From: Nitrososphaerales archaeon
GTDB lineage: Archaea; Thermoproteota; Nitrososphaeria; Nitrososphaerales; CADDZS01
Direction of reading: 5' to 3'
DNA length: 54,623 nucleotides
Assembly (NCBI GenBank): GCA_030038075.1
Contig: JASHPO010000035.1
Coordinates: 1 to 54,623, forward strand
Made by a program: the position numbers and the translations under genes. The notes under the pieces are model-generated. The model was given only the letters and a program-made list of their open reading frames with translations. It had not been told where the DNA came from and did not search any database. Position 1 is the stretch's first letter. Each line of letters starts with the position of its first letter. Positions 7,988 through 16,867 of this stretch are shown here, piece after piece.

Positions 7988-8789
7988 GGTAGGAACCGAA
8001 CACAATTAGAAGAATTGAGGCAGTCAGGCCTATAGCCCAACGGGTCTTGTCCCAGTCATATACGCTCGTGCCATCGAATGATCCGAACGGTATCAGGTTG
8101 ATAATTGCCAGCCACCCGTTAAAAATCGCAATACCTAGAAACGCATCTCCGAGGAGCGCAGGCGACAATTTCGCAGCCACGAAAGAAATTGCGCCGAATA
8201 TCAGGTTAAACCCAGGTCCGACGATTCCTATAATACCCAATACTTGTTTACTTCCGCTCCCTTTGATCGTAACTTGACCTGGCGCGAGAAATTTGAAAAA
8301 CGGCAACAAGAAGCAAATAGCTGTTAGCACAAGGCCATAAGTGTTAGTTCGGAATTCCGCCCACAGCCCGTTGCGCTGAGCGAGGATTTTATGGCAAATT
8401 TCGTGCCCCAAAAATGACACAATAAAAGCAGGAACGACTAGCAAAAGTAGGAGGGGCTGAGCAATAACGACCGAAAGTACTATCGATAATCCGACGAGCA
8501 CTACAACGGCAGTCGCTAAAAGTATGTGCTTGGCTTCTGTGGCGGAAAAAATGCCGGCGTATTTCATACGAAATCTTGAGCGGTCCGATCTCACGAATGG
8601 AACGCTTGGTTTTTCTTTCTGCTGGGGCCGGATTCGTCCCACACGAGCGTAGCCCGGAAGTAGCGCGCCGCCTACGCGAGGGCAAGCATGATTCTCAGGC
8701 AGTCTGTGATCTCCACAGAAAAACTCTCCGCAATAGTTACATTTGAACGGAAGACCTTCTTTCTCTTGCCCGCAAAAGTGGCACTGCAT
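7974..8789 (-). CDS. AN1-type zinc finger fused to M50 site-2 protease membrane domain
   Basis: From the ATG at 8789 the protein starts 'MQCHFCGQEKEGLPFKCNYCGEFFC', followed by 'GDHRLPENHACPR': the Cys/His spacing of an AN1 zinc finger. After a basic linker there are several transmembrane helices carrying the metalloprotease motif 'HEICH' and, near the C-terminus, 'NLIPFGSFDG', the equivalent of the NPDG motif of site-2 proteases. It should therefore be an intramembrane protease with a cytosolic zinc-finger head that may recruit substrates or ubiquitin-like partners. The GTG at 8810 would add seven residues and is less likely. Confidence 0.8.
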   Translation of the reverse strand: MQCHFCGQEKEGLPFKCNYCGEFFCGDHRLPENHACPRVGGALLPGYARVGRIRPQQKEKPSVPFVRSDRSRFRMKYAGIFSATEAKHILLATAVVVLVGLSIVLSVVIAQPLLLLLVVPAFIVSFLGHEICHKILAQRNGLWAEFRTNTYGLVLTAICFLLPFFKFLAPGQVTIKGSGSKQVLGIIGIVGPGFNLIFGAISFVAAKLSPALLGDAFLGIAIFNGWLAIINLIPFGSFDGTSVYDWDKTRWAIGLTASILLIVFGSYPRLV

Positions 8790-8854
8790 GTTTAGCGCTG
8801 AACTCGCCACCAGCAGCGTATTTACTTATCTGATTGATCGGTGTCTGTTTATAG

Positions 8855-9748
8855 TTGCAAATTTCCGATCCTTTCAAAATCTGGGAAGAGGCGCTTTCAT
8901 TTGATCTAGTGGGAGAGTTCGAATCTTCGGCCCGCCAATTCAAAGAAGCGGGCAAGTCATTTTTCGATTCTGGAACTGGAGAGAAATCAGGGGTTGGAAA
9001 GGCTTTTTTTGAGTATTCTTGGCTGATGGACGCTTTTGCGGCCGTTCAAACCGCGCGATCCCTGAAACTACAGTCCGAGTATGACTTGTCTCTGCAAGAG
9101 TTCACCAAGGCGGCAGAGATTTTTCGCTCAACTGTGCACTACGGCTTCCTTTCAGCTTACGTTTCAGGTTGCGCTACCTTAGAAACGGCGCTTGGAATAG
9201 AAGATTCTGACGAAGAGTTTGAGGCACTAAAGAGCACTATCGCTTTGTTTGAGCAATCAAAACTTGCGTTGGGATTCAGGGACGAAAGACACCCTTTGGT
9301 AAATGTAATTGATTCTATGATCAAATATTCAATTTCTGAAGCACTGCTCGCGGAATCAAAAGGTCTAGCTCATAGAGGAATTTCCGAAGAGTCTCAGATC
9401 AAACTCAAGCAGTCGAAGTCGCTCGAGGCAGAACATGAACTATTTGCAATGAAGGTAGGAAAAAAACCTCGTAAAATCGATTATCTCCCGCTAGAGGACT
9501 GGAAGAGAGTCAAAAGTACCGGTTACGTAATTTCATTTCCCGAATTGAATACAATTTGGTTTGGAAATGTCGGTTTGAATACTGTTATCGTAGAGACATT
9601 CGCCAATACCCACATTGGTAGAGTCATCGAACCTTATCAGAACATATCCTGTGCGTTAGATAACATTTCCAAGGGCCGCGTTCGGATTGTTTACGTCGAC
9701 GAATCGGATCAGAAACGCTACGACGAGGGCTGTCTTTCCGTGATCTAA
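8855..9748 (+). CDS. Helical repeat protein of unknown function (297 aa)
   Basis: The N-terminal two thirds are TPR-like helical pairs ('KIWEEALSFDLVGEFESSARQFKEAG', 'SLQEFTKAAEIFRSTV'). The last roughly 100 residues are predicted beta-rich, with 'YVISFPELNTIWFGNVGLNTVIVE'. No signal peptide, membrane segment or catalytic motif is evident. It starts with TTG shortly after the divergent zinc-finger protease, so the two share an intergenic region of about 65 bp. A scaffolding role is the most that can be said. Confidence 0.65.
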   Translation: MQISDPFKIWEEALSFDLVGEFESSARQFKEAGKSFFDSGTGEKSGVGKAFFEYSWLMDAFAAVQTARSLKLQSEYDLSLQEFTKAAEIFRSTVHYGFLSAYVSGCATLETALGIEDSDEEFEALKSTIALFEQSKLALGFRDERHPLVNVIDSMIKYSISEALLAESKGLAHRGISEESQIKLKQSKSLEAEHELFAMKVGKKPRKIDYLPLEDWKRVKSTGYVISFPELNTIWFGNVGLNTVIVETFANTHIGRVIEPYQNISCALDNISKGRVRIVYVDESDQKRYDEGCLSVI

Positions 9749-9752
9749 CTTT

Positions 9753-10760
9753 TTACACTTCCTGCTTTGGATTAGTGGAGTACAACTGCGCTATTTTGAG
9801 CGCTATTTGCGCAAGATCAGTCACTTTTTTCCCTATCAGATAGGTCATTGGTTCGACTCCTTCTGATCCTCGATCTACGACTGCGATTGTTGATGCTTGT
9901 TGGTCAGACCCCAGCTTCACTTGAGAAAGACGAATAAGAACCGGATCGTCAATTCCGCGAATCGCTGAGACTGAGTGCCCACTTTTTCCGGTCGAAGTAA
10001 ATCTTTTTGGAAGATTCAGCTCATCCAAAGCGTTTCCAACCGATTCGTCGTATTTGATGTTAAGTGCCGCCCGGAAATCAGGGATTTTGGAGTTGGCGAG
10101 CAGTAGCACATTTGACATGTGATTCGAACAGCCAAATTCAGGAAGAACGAAGGCTTTAGCTCTCCCGTGAATTCTATTTATTCTCCCCGGTATTGCTGCA
10201 ACATCACGAGTTGTTTTCGGATTACGTCTCGACATTGCGATGTTAACGGAGACCTCGGGCATGATGCTGGGGAAATAAACCGAGTCCTCGATCATGGAAA
10301 CCGCCTGGGAAATCTCGCGCATGATTTCCATGTCTTCGCTCTCTTGGTCGGGAAGTTGCGCTATTTCCCTTTGCGGCTTGAATATCTCCATACATACAGC
10401 GCAATCATGCGAAACACTGGATTCTTTCTGGTGAATCACGCATATCGCGCCGCTGAAAAGCAAATTCTTCCAAATGGAGTACAGGGTGAAGATAGAATCG
10501 ACCTGACTCCTCCTGGCATCCTCCGCCAAAAGCTTAGAATAGCTTGCTATGTCATTTTGAGAAATCGAAAATTTGCTAGCAAGTTCTGCGGAAAATTGTG
10601 TCTTCTTTCTGGCTAAATAATAGCTTACTCTAGCTTGCGTGATCCCGAGTAGGAGCGCAATTTTTCTCTGGCTTTCTCCTTTTTCGTGCAACTCGTGCGA
10701 GACTAATCCTCTCATATTAGGAAGGAAATCGTTGATCATGATTTCGCATGGTGGCTGCAT
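9753..10760 (-). CDS. thiR: HTH-ThiN transcription regulator (ThiR-like)
   Basis: An N-terminal helix-turn-helix is visible at about residues 25-50 ('KGESQRKIALLLGITQARVSYYL'). The C-terminal roughly 170 residues match ThiN: 'VAAIPGRINRIHGRAKAFVLPEFGCSNHMSNVLLLA', then 'RAALNIKYDES' and 'VVDRGSEGVEPMTYLIG'. In archaea this fusion is the thiamine-sensing repressor ThiR, where ThiN binds thiamine phosphate as ligand. A cysteine-containing middle ('HDCAVCMEIFKP') could bind metal. No thiamine genes flank it, so its targets must lie elsewhere. Some ThiN fusions are enzymes; regulator is favoured by the HTH at the front. Confidence 0.8.
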   Translation of the reverse strand: MQPPCEIMINDFLPNMRGLVSHELHEKGESQRKIALLLGITQARVSYYLARKKTQFSAELASKFSISQNDIASYSKLLAEDARRSQVDSIFTLYSIWKNLLFSGAICVIHQKESSVSHDCAVCMEIFKPQREIAQLPDQESEDMEIMREISQAVSMIEDSVYFPSIMPEVSVNIAMSRRNPKTTRDVAAIPGRINRIHGRAKAFVLPEFGCSNHMSNVLLLANSKIPDFRAALNIKYDESVGNALDELNLPKRFTSTGKSGHSVSAIRGIDDPVLIRLSQVKLGSDQQASTIAVVDRGSEGVEPMTYLIGKKVTDLAQIALKIAQLYSTNPKQEV

Positions 10761-10837
10761 TTATGATAAGCAGCTTAATTACCAAGTAATCTAAACATTG
10801 CCCCCAAGCAATCGTTATTACCATTCGCTGCGGCTAT

Positions 10838-12286
10838 TTGCCAAGACTTCTGAGAGCCGACTCTTCTTTGAGCGAATCAGTGACAAAGCTTGATGCTGAT
10901 GTTGTAGTGATAGGTTCAGGTCCGGGCGGGTACGTCGCTGCTATTCGATTAGGGCAATTAGGCAAGAAAGTAATCCTGATCGAGAAGGATAAACTGGGGG
11001 GAGTTTGTCTAAATGTTGGCTGCATTCCAAGCAAAGCGTTGATCACGGCAAGCAAGCTTGTGAAAAATGCCCGCAACGCTTCCAAGATGGGAATAGACGC
11101 GGAAGTCAAGGTCGATCTCCAGAAACTTCAGAAATGGAAGCAAGACATCGTCGATAAATTAGTCGCCGGCGTTTTGCAGCTCTGTAAAGTGAACAATGTT
11201 CAGCTGGTTAAAGGTGAGGCCAAGTTTCTTTCCAAGAACGAATTGCAAATTTCAGGCGCCAATCCCTCTAGGGTCCTATTCCAAAACGCAATCATAGCAA
11301 CCGGTTCATCACCCATCGAGCTTCCAAACGTAAGGACTGATGGTAAGAGGATTTTTACGAGCACCGAAGCACTCTCATTGGATCAGATTCCTGGCAAACT
11401 GGCAATCGTAGGCGGCGGTGTGATTGGTTTGGAGATAGGAATGGCATACGCCAACCTATTCGGAACGGAATTGACCGTTGTCGAACTCACCGAACAGTTG
11501 TTACCCGGCGTCGACCCAGAGCTGGTTACTCTGGTGTCCAGGTCATTGCAGAGACTGAAAGCAAAGATACATCTGAGGAGCAAGATAAAAAGCTGCGTTG
11601 ATCTAGGAGACAGTGTGGAGGTTCTAATCGAGAGCCCGGAAGGTGAAGTTACTACCGTAGTGGATTACGTCTTGATCACAGTTGGAAGGAAACCGAATTC
11701 AAATGACCTTGGTCTTGAAACGGCGGAAGTTCGCACAGATCAAAAGAGATTCATCATCGTGGACGGCAATTTGCGCACAAGCGCGGAAAACGTATTTGCG
11801 ATCGGCGACGTGATAGGAGGTTCTCTCCTTGCTCACAAGGCGAGCAGGGAAGGGATTATCGCTGCTGAAACAATATCAGGGTTAAGTCCAAAGATCAACA
11901 ATGTAAATGTCCCATCTGCGATTTTCACTGACCCTGAAATTGCTCTCGTTGGTTTGAGTCAGAGCGAGGCGACGAAGAAGAACATTCGAGCAGTATCCGG
12001 GAAGTTTCCGTTTCTTGCAAATGGAAGAGCTCTTGCCTCACTGGAATCAGAGGGCTACGCCAAAATCATAGCGGACGAGCAATCTACTAGAATTATAGGC
12101 ATGCAGATAGTGGGTGCCGAATCCTCGGATTTAATTAGCGAAGGCGCTCTAGCCATCGAGTTGGAAGCCACCTTAGATGATGTTGCGTCGACCATTCACC
12201 CTCACCCTACGCTACCCGAGACAATCATGGAATCTGCAGAAAACGCGCTAGGAAAAGCGATTCATATTCAAAACAGGAAGCGCTAA
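10838..12286 (+). CDS. lpd: Dihydrolipoyl dehydrogenase
   Basis: A 482-residue flavoprotein disulfide reductase. It has the FAD dinucleotide fold 'VVVIGSGPGGYVAAIRLGQLG', the redox disulfide 'GGVCLNVGCIPSKAL', the NAD fold 'LAIVGGGVIGLEIGMAY', the second FAD motif 'VFAIGDVIGG', and the C-terminal 'HPHPTLPETI' with the active-site His-Glu pair. It reoxidises dihydrolipoyl groups of 2-oxoacid dehydrogenase or glycine-cleavage complexes. The start is TTG; the first 18 residues are extra relative to typical proteins. Its stop overlaps the lipB start by one base, linking it to lipoylation. Confidence 0.93.
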   Translation: MPRLLRADSSLSESVTKLDADVVVIGSGPGGYVAAIRLGQLGKKVILIEKDKLGGVCLNVGCIPSKALITASKLVKNARNASKMGIDAEVKVDLQKLQKWKQDIVDKLVAGVLQLCKVNNVQLVKGEAKFLSKNELQISGANPSRVLFQNAIIATGSSPIELPNVRTDGKRIFTSTEALSLDQIPGKLAIVGGGVIGLEIGMAYANLFGTELTVVELTEQLLPGVDPELVTLVSRSLQRLKAKIHLRSKIKSCVDLGDSVEVLIESPEGEVTTVVDYVLITVGRKPNSNDLGLETAEVRTDQKRFIIVDGNLRTSAENVFAIGDVIGGSLLAHKASREGIIAAETISGLSPKINNVNVPSAIFTDPEIALVGLSQSEATKKNIRAVSGKFPFLANGRALASLESEGYAKIIADEQSTRIIGMQIVGAESSDLISEGALAIELEATLDDVASTIHPHPTLPETIMESAENALGKAIHIQNRKR

Positions 12287-12990
12287 TGATGGAGAAAGAG
12301 ATGTCATCAAACGCCTTTAGTTGCAGTTCTAGGCAAGGATTCATTCTTTACGATCTGGAAAGGGCTTGCGACTACAAACAGGTCTGGGAATTTCAGAAGC
12401 GATTGGTCGAACTTCGACTCCAGAACAAGATTTCCGATTCTCTCATACTAGTTGAACATCCCCACGTTTTGACTCTTGGTCGAAACGGTCATCGCGAGAA
12501 TCTTCTAGTCGACAACCTTCCTGTGTTCGAAGTCGAACGCGGAGGAGACGTTACCTATCATGGCCCCGGACAGCTTGTAGTCTACCCTATCGTTCGGCTT
12601 CAGGATTATTCCCTAGGAGTTAGGGAATACGTCGAGCTCTTGGAGAAGGTCGTCATAGACGTTTTAGAACAATTTGGTGTCAAGTCTGAAGGGAGGCTGG
12701 GGGCTGAAACAGGTGTCTGGGTCGGCGGTTTGAGAAAGATTGCCAGCGTCGGAGTAGCGACTTCTCATTGGATCACTTTTCACGGGTTCGCTCTGAACGT
12801 TAACACCGACCTTTCCTATTTTGAAAGAATAAGACCTTGCGGGTTTGATTCCAGCGTAATGACTTCGATGGCAAAGGAATTGGGCAAACCAATTCAAATG
12901 AGTGACGTGAAACGGAGGATAGTCGACTCATTTTCAAAGCGGTTTGGCATAGAAATCGCAATGCCAGATCGGAACGATTTTAAAACCTGA
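12286..12990 (+). CDS. lipB: Lipoyl(octanoyl) transferase
   Basis: A 234-residue LipB. Motifs are 'ERGGDVTYHGPGQLVVYPI' (acyl-binding His region), 'GLRKIASVGVATSHWITFHGFALNV' with the catalytic Lys, and 'IRPCGFDSSVMTSM' with the catalytic Cys. LipB moves an octanoyl or lipoyl group from a carrier to the target lysine of E2 or H proteins. It begins TAATG with lpd, so the two are one operon. No lipoyl synthase or E1/E2 genes are in the window. Archaeal LipB is less common than LplA-type ligases. Confidence 0.9.
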   Translation: MMEKEMSSNAFSCSSRQGFILYDLERACDYKQVWEFQKRLVELRLQNKISDSLILVEHPHVLTLGRNGHRENLLVDNLPVFEVERGGDVTYHGPGQLVVYPIVRLQDYSLGVREYVELLEKVVIDVLEQFGVKSEGRLGAETGVWVGGLRKIASVGVATSHWITFHGFALNVNTDLSYFERIRPCGFDSSVMTSMAKELGKPIQMSDVKRRIVDSFSKRFGIEIAMPDRNDFKT

Positions 12991-13023
12991 GAATTTCGTC
13001 TTACCTCTCTGCAGTGTTAACTT

Positions 13024-13974
13024 TTGGGCGACAGCGCTCTAACTAGCTCCGAAAATCCGCAGCCCGGAAAGCTGGCGATTTTTTACAGATTAACCCGCAT
13101 GCAGTTTCTCCCGTTGATTGTTTTGCCGGTGCTCTCCGGTACATTTCTAGCTTTCCGGTACTATCACACTTTCAATCCGGAATACTTTGCTCTGATGCTC
13201 GTGGGGGTGATCCTTCTCCACCTCGGGGCGAATGCAATAGACGACTGCTACGATCACCAAAACGGAGTAGATAGCATCGCGAATTCAATGTTCCCAAAAG
13301 ACTTCGCTGCTTGGAAACCGCTTCCGCGCGGGTTCATAACACTCCAAAACGCCAAGTCTGTCTCTTACGCTCTGCTGCTCGGAAGTCTCCTCCTTGCAGT
13401 TTACTTCGCTTTCGCTGTAGGGCCTTGGGCTCTGATTCTGGGTGTTGCGGGCATCGCTCTTGCCGTAATTTATACCGCACCGCCGTTCAAATTGGATTAC
13501 AGAGGACTGGGACTGGGCGAGATTGCAATTTTTTTCTGCTTCGGTCCGATTCCTGTTCTGGGCTCGTTCTACGTGCAAACTGGTCTCCTCAGTCTGCGTG
13601 ATCTTCTGGTCTCTATCCCGATTGGCATCATGACAGTCACCATTCTCGTCGACCACGACCTGATATTTTACGAGGTCTATACTGCCGCCAAGAAATTTAG
13701 TCTGGGTGCGGCTCTCGGACGGGCTAGATCGCTCTCTCTTTCCTTGACACTAACAGGAATTTCTTACGCGATGGTTTTTGTCCTTGTAGCTTTACGAGTG
13801 CTTCCTATTTGGTGTAGCCTTGCGCCAGTCGCTTCAGCCCTCATCCTTGTTCGAAAAGCAAAGACATTCAAATTGCCGAACGAGCTGCCATCGTATTATG
13901 TTTCGTTTACAGTCAACGCGCTGCTTTCTAACTGGATCTTCGCTCTGGTCCTTGCTCTAACTGTTCTCGTTTAA
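13024..13974 (+). CDS. UbiA-family prenyltransferase (MenA-like)
   Basis: A 316-residue integral membrane protein with about eight hydrophobic segments. The prenyl-diphosphate-binding motif 'NAIDDCYDHQNGVD' lies in the second helix loop and a second acidic region 'VDHDLIFYE' follows around residue 210, as in MenA-type enzymes that prenylate naphthoate or other aromatic acceptors for quinones. 'YTAPPFKLDYRGLGLGEIAIF' is also typical. Start TTG, 33 bp after lipB, possibly same transcript. Archaeal UbiA proteins also make lipid (digeranylgeranylglyceryl phosphate) or heme A; the motif favours a quinone branch, not certain. Confidence 0.8.
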   Translation: MGDSALTSSENPQPGKLAIFYRLTRMQFLPLIVLPVLSGTFLAFRYYHTFNPEYFALMLVGVILLHLGANAIDDCYDHQNGVDSIANSMFPKDFAAWKPLPRGFITLQNAKSVSYALLLGSLLLAVYFAFAVGPWALILGVAGIALAVIYTAPPFKLDYRGLGLGEIAIFFCFGPIPVLGSFYVQTGLLSLRDLLVSIPIGIMTVTILVDHDLIFYEVYTAAKKFSLGAALGRARSLSLSLTLTGISYAMVFVLVALRVLPIWCSLAPVASALILVRKAKTFKLPNELPSYYVSFTVNALLSNWIFALVLALTVLV

Positions 13975-13977
13975 GAA

Positions 13978-14631
13978 TCACTCGGCGCTTTCCCAGATTT
14001 CCTGCAGTCCTCTGGGCATCGAACGAGATATCTCCATTGCATAAGCGCCCGGTATCATTTCTTTGATGGTGGAAAAAACTTCTCTGGCTGCGATGAAGGC
14101 TTCTTCCATGCTCTGAAGCCTACCCTGTTTTTTTATCGGGACCAAAAAGTTTCTCATGTCGAACGACTGCTCGGTTCCCGGGTGCTCTACGGATGCCCAG
14201 AGACTCCGAATGCCAAATGGCAGAGTTTTTTTGAAGTGCTTCTTTTCTGCTTGAGAAAGGCGAAGCGTGAAGAGGTACAGGGTTATCCTTGCTATGCGTT
14301 CCGTCTGTTCCAAATTGTCCAGTCCCAGCCGACGGTCGATTTCCTTGATCAATCTCTTTTTTGACACGAGATCCCTTTCATTTCCAAGGACGGGTTGCTT
14401 CTCTAGAAGCTCCGCCTTGTTATCCTTAAGAGTGACGACCCTGTTTCCAATCGCGGAGATCGACGAATATGGAAGCATGATTCGCCTAACGCGTTTCTTC
14501 CCCTTTATGACCACGAATCCCTCATTGTTGAGTTCTCGAATCTTACCGGCGGCGACTCCGTCGGAGAACCTGACTTCGCTCCCTAATCTTGGAGTCCTTT
14601 GCGTGATATTCTCTTGAACGGCCAAAATCAA
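13978..14631 (-). CDS. PRC-barrel-like / DUF2267 two-domain protein
   Basis: The N-terminal 70 residues read as a small beta barrel ('LGSEVRFSDGVAAGKIRELNNEGFVVIKG', then 'IMLPYSSISAIGNRVVTL'), like PRC-barrel proteins. The C-terminal part has a helical domain with 'LRLSQAEKKHFKKTLPFGIRSLWA', which resembles DUF2267. Function is unknown; PRC-barrel proteins often bind RNA or membranes-associated partners. Convergent with the UbiA gene, three bases apart. Confidence 0.6.
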   Translation of the reverse strand: MILAVQENITQRTPRLGSEVRFSDGVAAGKIRELNNEGFVVIKGKKRVRRIMLPYSSISAIGNRVVTLKDNKAELLEKQPVLGNERDLVSKKRLIKEIDRRLGLDNLEQTERIARITLYLFTLRLSQAEKKHFKKTLPFGIRSLWASVEHPGTEQSFDMRNFLVPIKKQGRLQSMEEAFIAAREVFSTIKEMIPGAYAMEISRSMPRGLQEIWESAE

Positions 14632-14922
14632 ACCTCTTAATTCGATAGGATCGCGGGATATAACTGTGAACGACCTAAGATCGGAAGAAGCAAATATCCT
14701 TTGGCGGATTAATAGCCGATAAATATCTACGATAGAAGAGTTACTGCCTAGTTTTATGGATAAATTTCCTATCGGAATTCGCTACAACTGTCTCCATTTT
14801 TGTGAGTCGTGGGCCAATCTCGGATTGGAATCAAGGACTTGGCCATGCTACTGGGCGGAGATTGATTTGGTAAAGATTATTGAACCAATTTGGCCTGAAA
14901 AGAACCAAGTTGCGCCTTTGCT

Positions 14923-15462
14923 TCAGAGCCGATTAATGGAGACATATCTCTCGAATGCGAGACGTGCATCAAGAGTTATTTTATTTTTCTTGGCGTTGAA
15001 GAACTCTTTACATTTGGCGATCGACATGAAGGTTCCTGCTTCTACCTCTCTTGGATCTATGTGAATTAGGTCATCGGAAGTTGCTTCGAAAACAATGTCG
15101 AGCTCCCGTTCTATTTTATCCATGAATTTGACGGTCGGCACGACAAATTTGAACAGGAATGACGGTTCGCATGAAATCCCCAGTTCCTCTTCCATTTCTC
15201 TTTTCGCTGCCTTTGTTGCGTCTTCGCGCGACTTTACGTGTCCGGTGCAGGAAGCAGTCCAGTAGCCCGGAAGCCAGTCGTCATTCTTGCCGCGCTGCTG
15301 TAGGAAGAGCTCGCCCTTTGAATTTCGCAAGAACACTGTGACTGCGCGATGAAGCAAGCCCAACCTCTGGCATTCATCGAGCCTCCTTGTTTCAAGCACC
15401 GAGTCGCTTTCATCGACCACGTCAACTAGTTCGATCAATTCTTCATTCAACTCAATCGTCAT
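14923..15462 (-). CDS. Nudix hydrolase resembling type 1 isopentenyl-diphosphate isomerase
   Basis: Starting at ATG 15462 ('MTIELNEELIELVDVVDE') the protein is 179 residues; an ATG at 15492 is possible but leaves only 10 bp to the divergent M20 gene. The Nudix box is 'GHVKSREDATKAAKREMEEELGI'. The surrounding 'ELFLQQRGKNDDWLPGYWTASCTGHV' is very like IDI-1 and its YfcD-type Nudix relatives. In classic IDI-1 the catalytic Cys directly precedes the residue before His; here that place is Thr and a Cys sits one residue earlier. So isomerase activity is possible but not secure. Confidence 0.65.
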   Translation of the reverse strand: MTIELNEELIELVDVVDESDSVLETRRLDECQRLGLLHRAVTVFLRNSKGELFLQQRGKNDDWLPGYWTASCTGHVKSREDATKAAKREMEEELGISCEPSFLFKFVVPTVKFMDKIERELDIVFEATSDDLIHIDPREVEAGTFMSIAKCKEFFNAKKNKITLDARLAFERYVSINRL

Positions 15463-15502
15463 CTTCCTTAAATCACTCTTCGCATTCGGCATTTTTGCGA
15501 TT

Positions 15503-16867
15503 ATGAAGATCCCGGATTCAATCCAAGGTGCTTGGAAGTATGCTGAGAGACATAAGCAGAAGTTCATATCCGAACTGAAGGAGGTTGTCAGCCAGCCCAG
15601 CATTTCTGCCCAAAATGTTGGATTGAAAGAATGCGCGGAACTGGTTCGCCTAAAAATGTCGAATCTGGGAATCAAGACGAAACTTATGCCAGTTTCGGGA
15701 GCGCCCGATGTCGTTTATGGCGAACTCGATTCGTCAAACGATGCTCGCACGCTCGTGATCTACAACCATTACGATGTGCAACCCGCGGAACCCCTGAGCG
15801 AGTGGAAAAGCGACCCGTTCAAACCTGAGATCAGGAATGGAAGAATATTCGGTCGCGGGGTCGGAGACGACAAAGGAGAGCTCGTAGCGAGATTCAACGC
15901 GATAGAGTCACTCCTGAATAAGGAGGGCGCGATCAAGCCCAACCTCAAATGGATCGTCGAAGGAGAGGAAGAAGTCGGCAGCCCCCATCTCCACAGCTTT
16001 ATCCAGAGAAACAAGAGCTTCCTGAAGGGTGACGGTTGCCTCTGGGAAGAAGGCGATCGGTCAGCTTTAGGCACCACTGAGATAGAGCTTGGCGTGAAGG
16101 GGTTGCTCTACGTCGAATTCAGGGTCAAGGTTGGCGAAAAGGATCAACATTCAATGTACGGCCCGATTGCGCCCAACCCGGCCTGGAGGCTTGTGAATCT
16201 ATTAAAAACTATCAAAGATGAGAATAATCGAATTCTGATAAGGGGCTTTAACGACCGCATCGCAAAGCCTACACCGCAAGAGCGCAAATTTCTCGAGCAG
16301 AACGAATTCTCGACCGAAAAACTTCGAAAGGCACTCCAGATAGATTACCTGCTAAAAGGGAAAGACGACGTCGAAACAGTGACAAAGCTCCTCTACAGCC
16401 CTTCTGCGAATATTGCAGGTTTCGGCTCCGGATATCTGGGTCAGGGCGCCAAGACAATAGTACCAAAAGATGCATTCGTAAAGATGGATTTCAGACTAGT
16501 TGAAAGGATGCGAGCCGATGACATCCTGGCAAAATTAAAGAGGCACTTGAAGATTCACGGATTTGACGATGTGGAACTCATAGTCCATTCCAAGGAAGAT
16601 CCCGCGAAAACCCCCGTCGACAGCTACATAGCCCGAACAATGATCAATTGTGTAGTCATGGCGGAGGGGAAAAGTCCGAACGTCTGGCCGACCATGGCGG
16701 GCACTGGGCCTCTCAGCCTGTTTACAAAGACACTAGAGCTACCAACGGCCATGGGCCTGGGAGTCAATTACGCCGGGGCGGGATTTCACGCACCCAACGA
16801 ACACATAGTCCTCGACTATTATCACCGAGGGATAAAGCAGTTGATCTGTCTGTTTTCGACGTTCTAA
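15503..16867 (+). CDS. M20-family metallopeptidase (dipeptidase/deacylase)
   Basis: A 454-residue M20 enzyme. Zinc ligands are seen in 'VIYNHYDVQPAE' (His, with the catalytic Asp two residues on), 'GRGVGDDKGELVAR' (bridging Asp), 'VEGEEEVGSPHL' (catalytic Glu pair), and 'NYAGAGFHAPNEHI' (last His). A dimerisation domain lies between. Such cytosolic enzymes cleave dipeptides or N-acyl amino acids; the closest pattern is the CNDP/PepV-like dipeptidase group. Start ATG 'MKIPDSIQGAWKYAERHK'. Probably stands alone. Confidence 0.88.
   Translation: MKIPDSIQGAWKYAERHKQKFISELKEVVSQPSISAQNVGLKECAELVRLKMSNLGIKTKLMPVSGAPDVVYGELDSSNDARTLVIYNHYDVQPAEPLSEWKSDPFKPEIRNGRIFGRGVGDDKGELVARFNAIESLLNKEGAIKPNLKWIVEGEEEVGSPHLHSFIQRNKSFLKGDGCLWEEGDRSALGTTEIELGVKGLLYVEFRVKVGEKDQHSMYGPIAPNPAWRLVNLLKTIKDENNRILIRGFNDRIAKPTPQERKFLEQNEFSTEKLRKALQIDYLLKGKDDVETVTKLLYSPSANIAGFGSGYLGQGAKTIVPKDAFVKMDFRLVERMRADDILAKLKRHLKIHGFDDVELIVHSKEDPAKTPVDSYIARTMINCVVMAEGKSPNVWPTMAGTGPLSLFTKTLELPTAMGLGVNYAGAGFHAPNEHIVLDYYHRGIKQLICLFSTF

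Noticed and set aside
14756-15064. Plus-strand ORF of 102 aa before the Nudix gene
   Set aside because: Its second half is antisense to the clear Nudix gene and its first half has no family pattern; I leave 14632-14922 as spacer.
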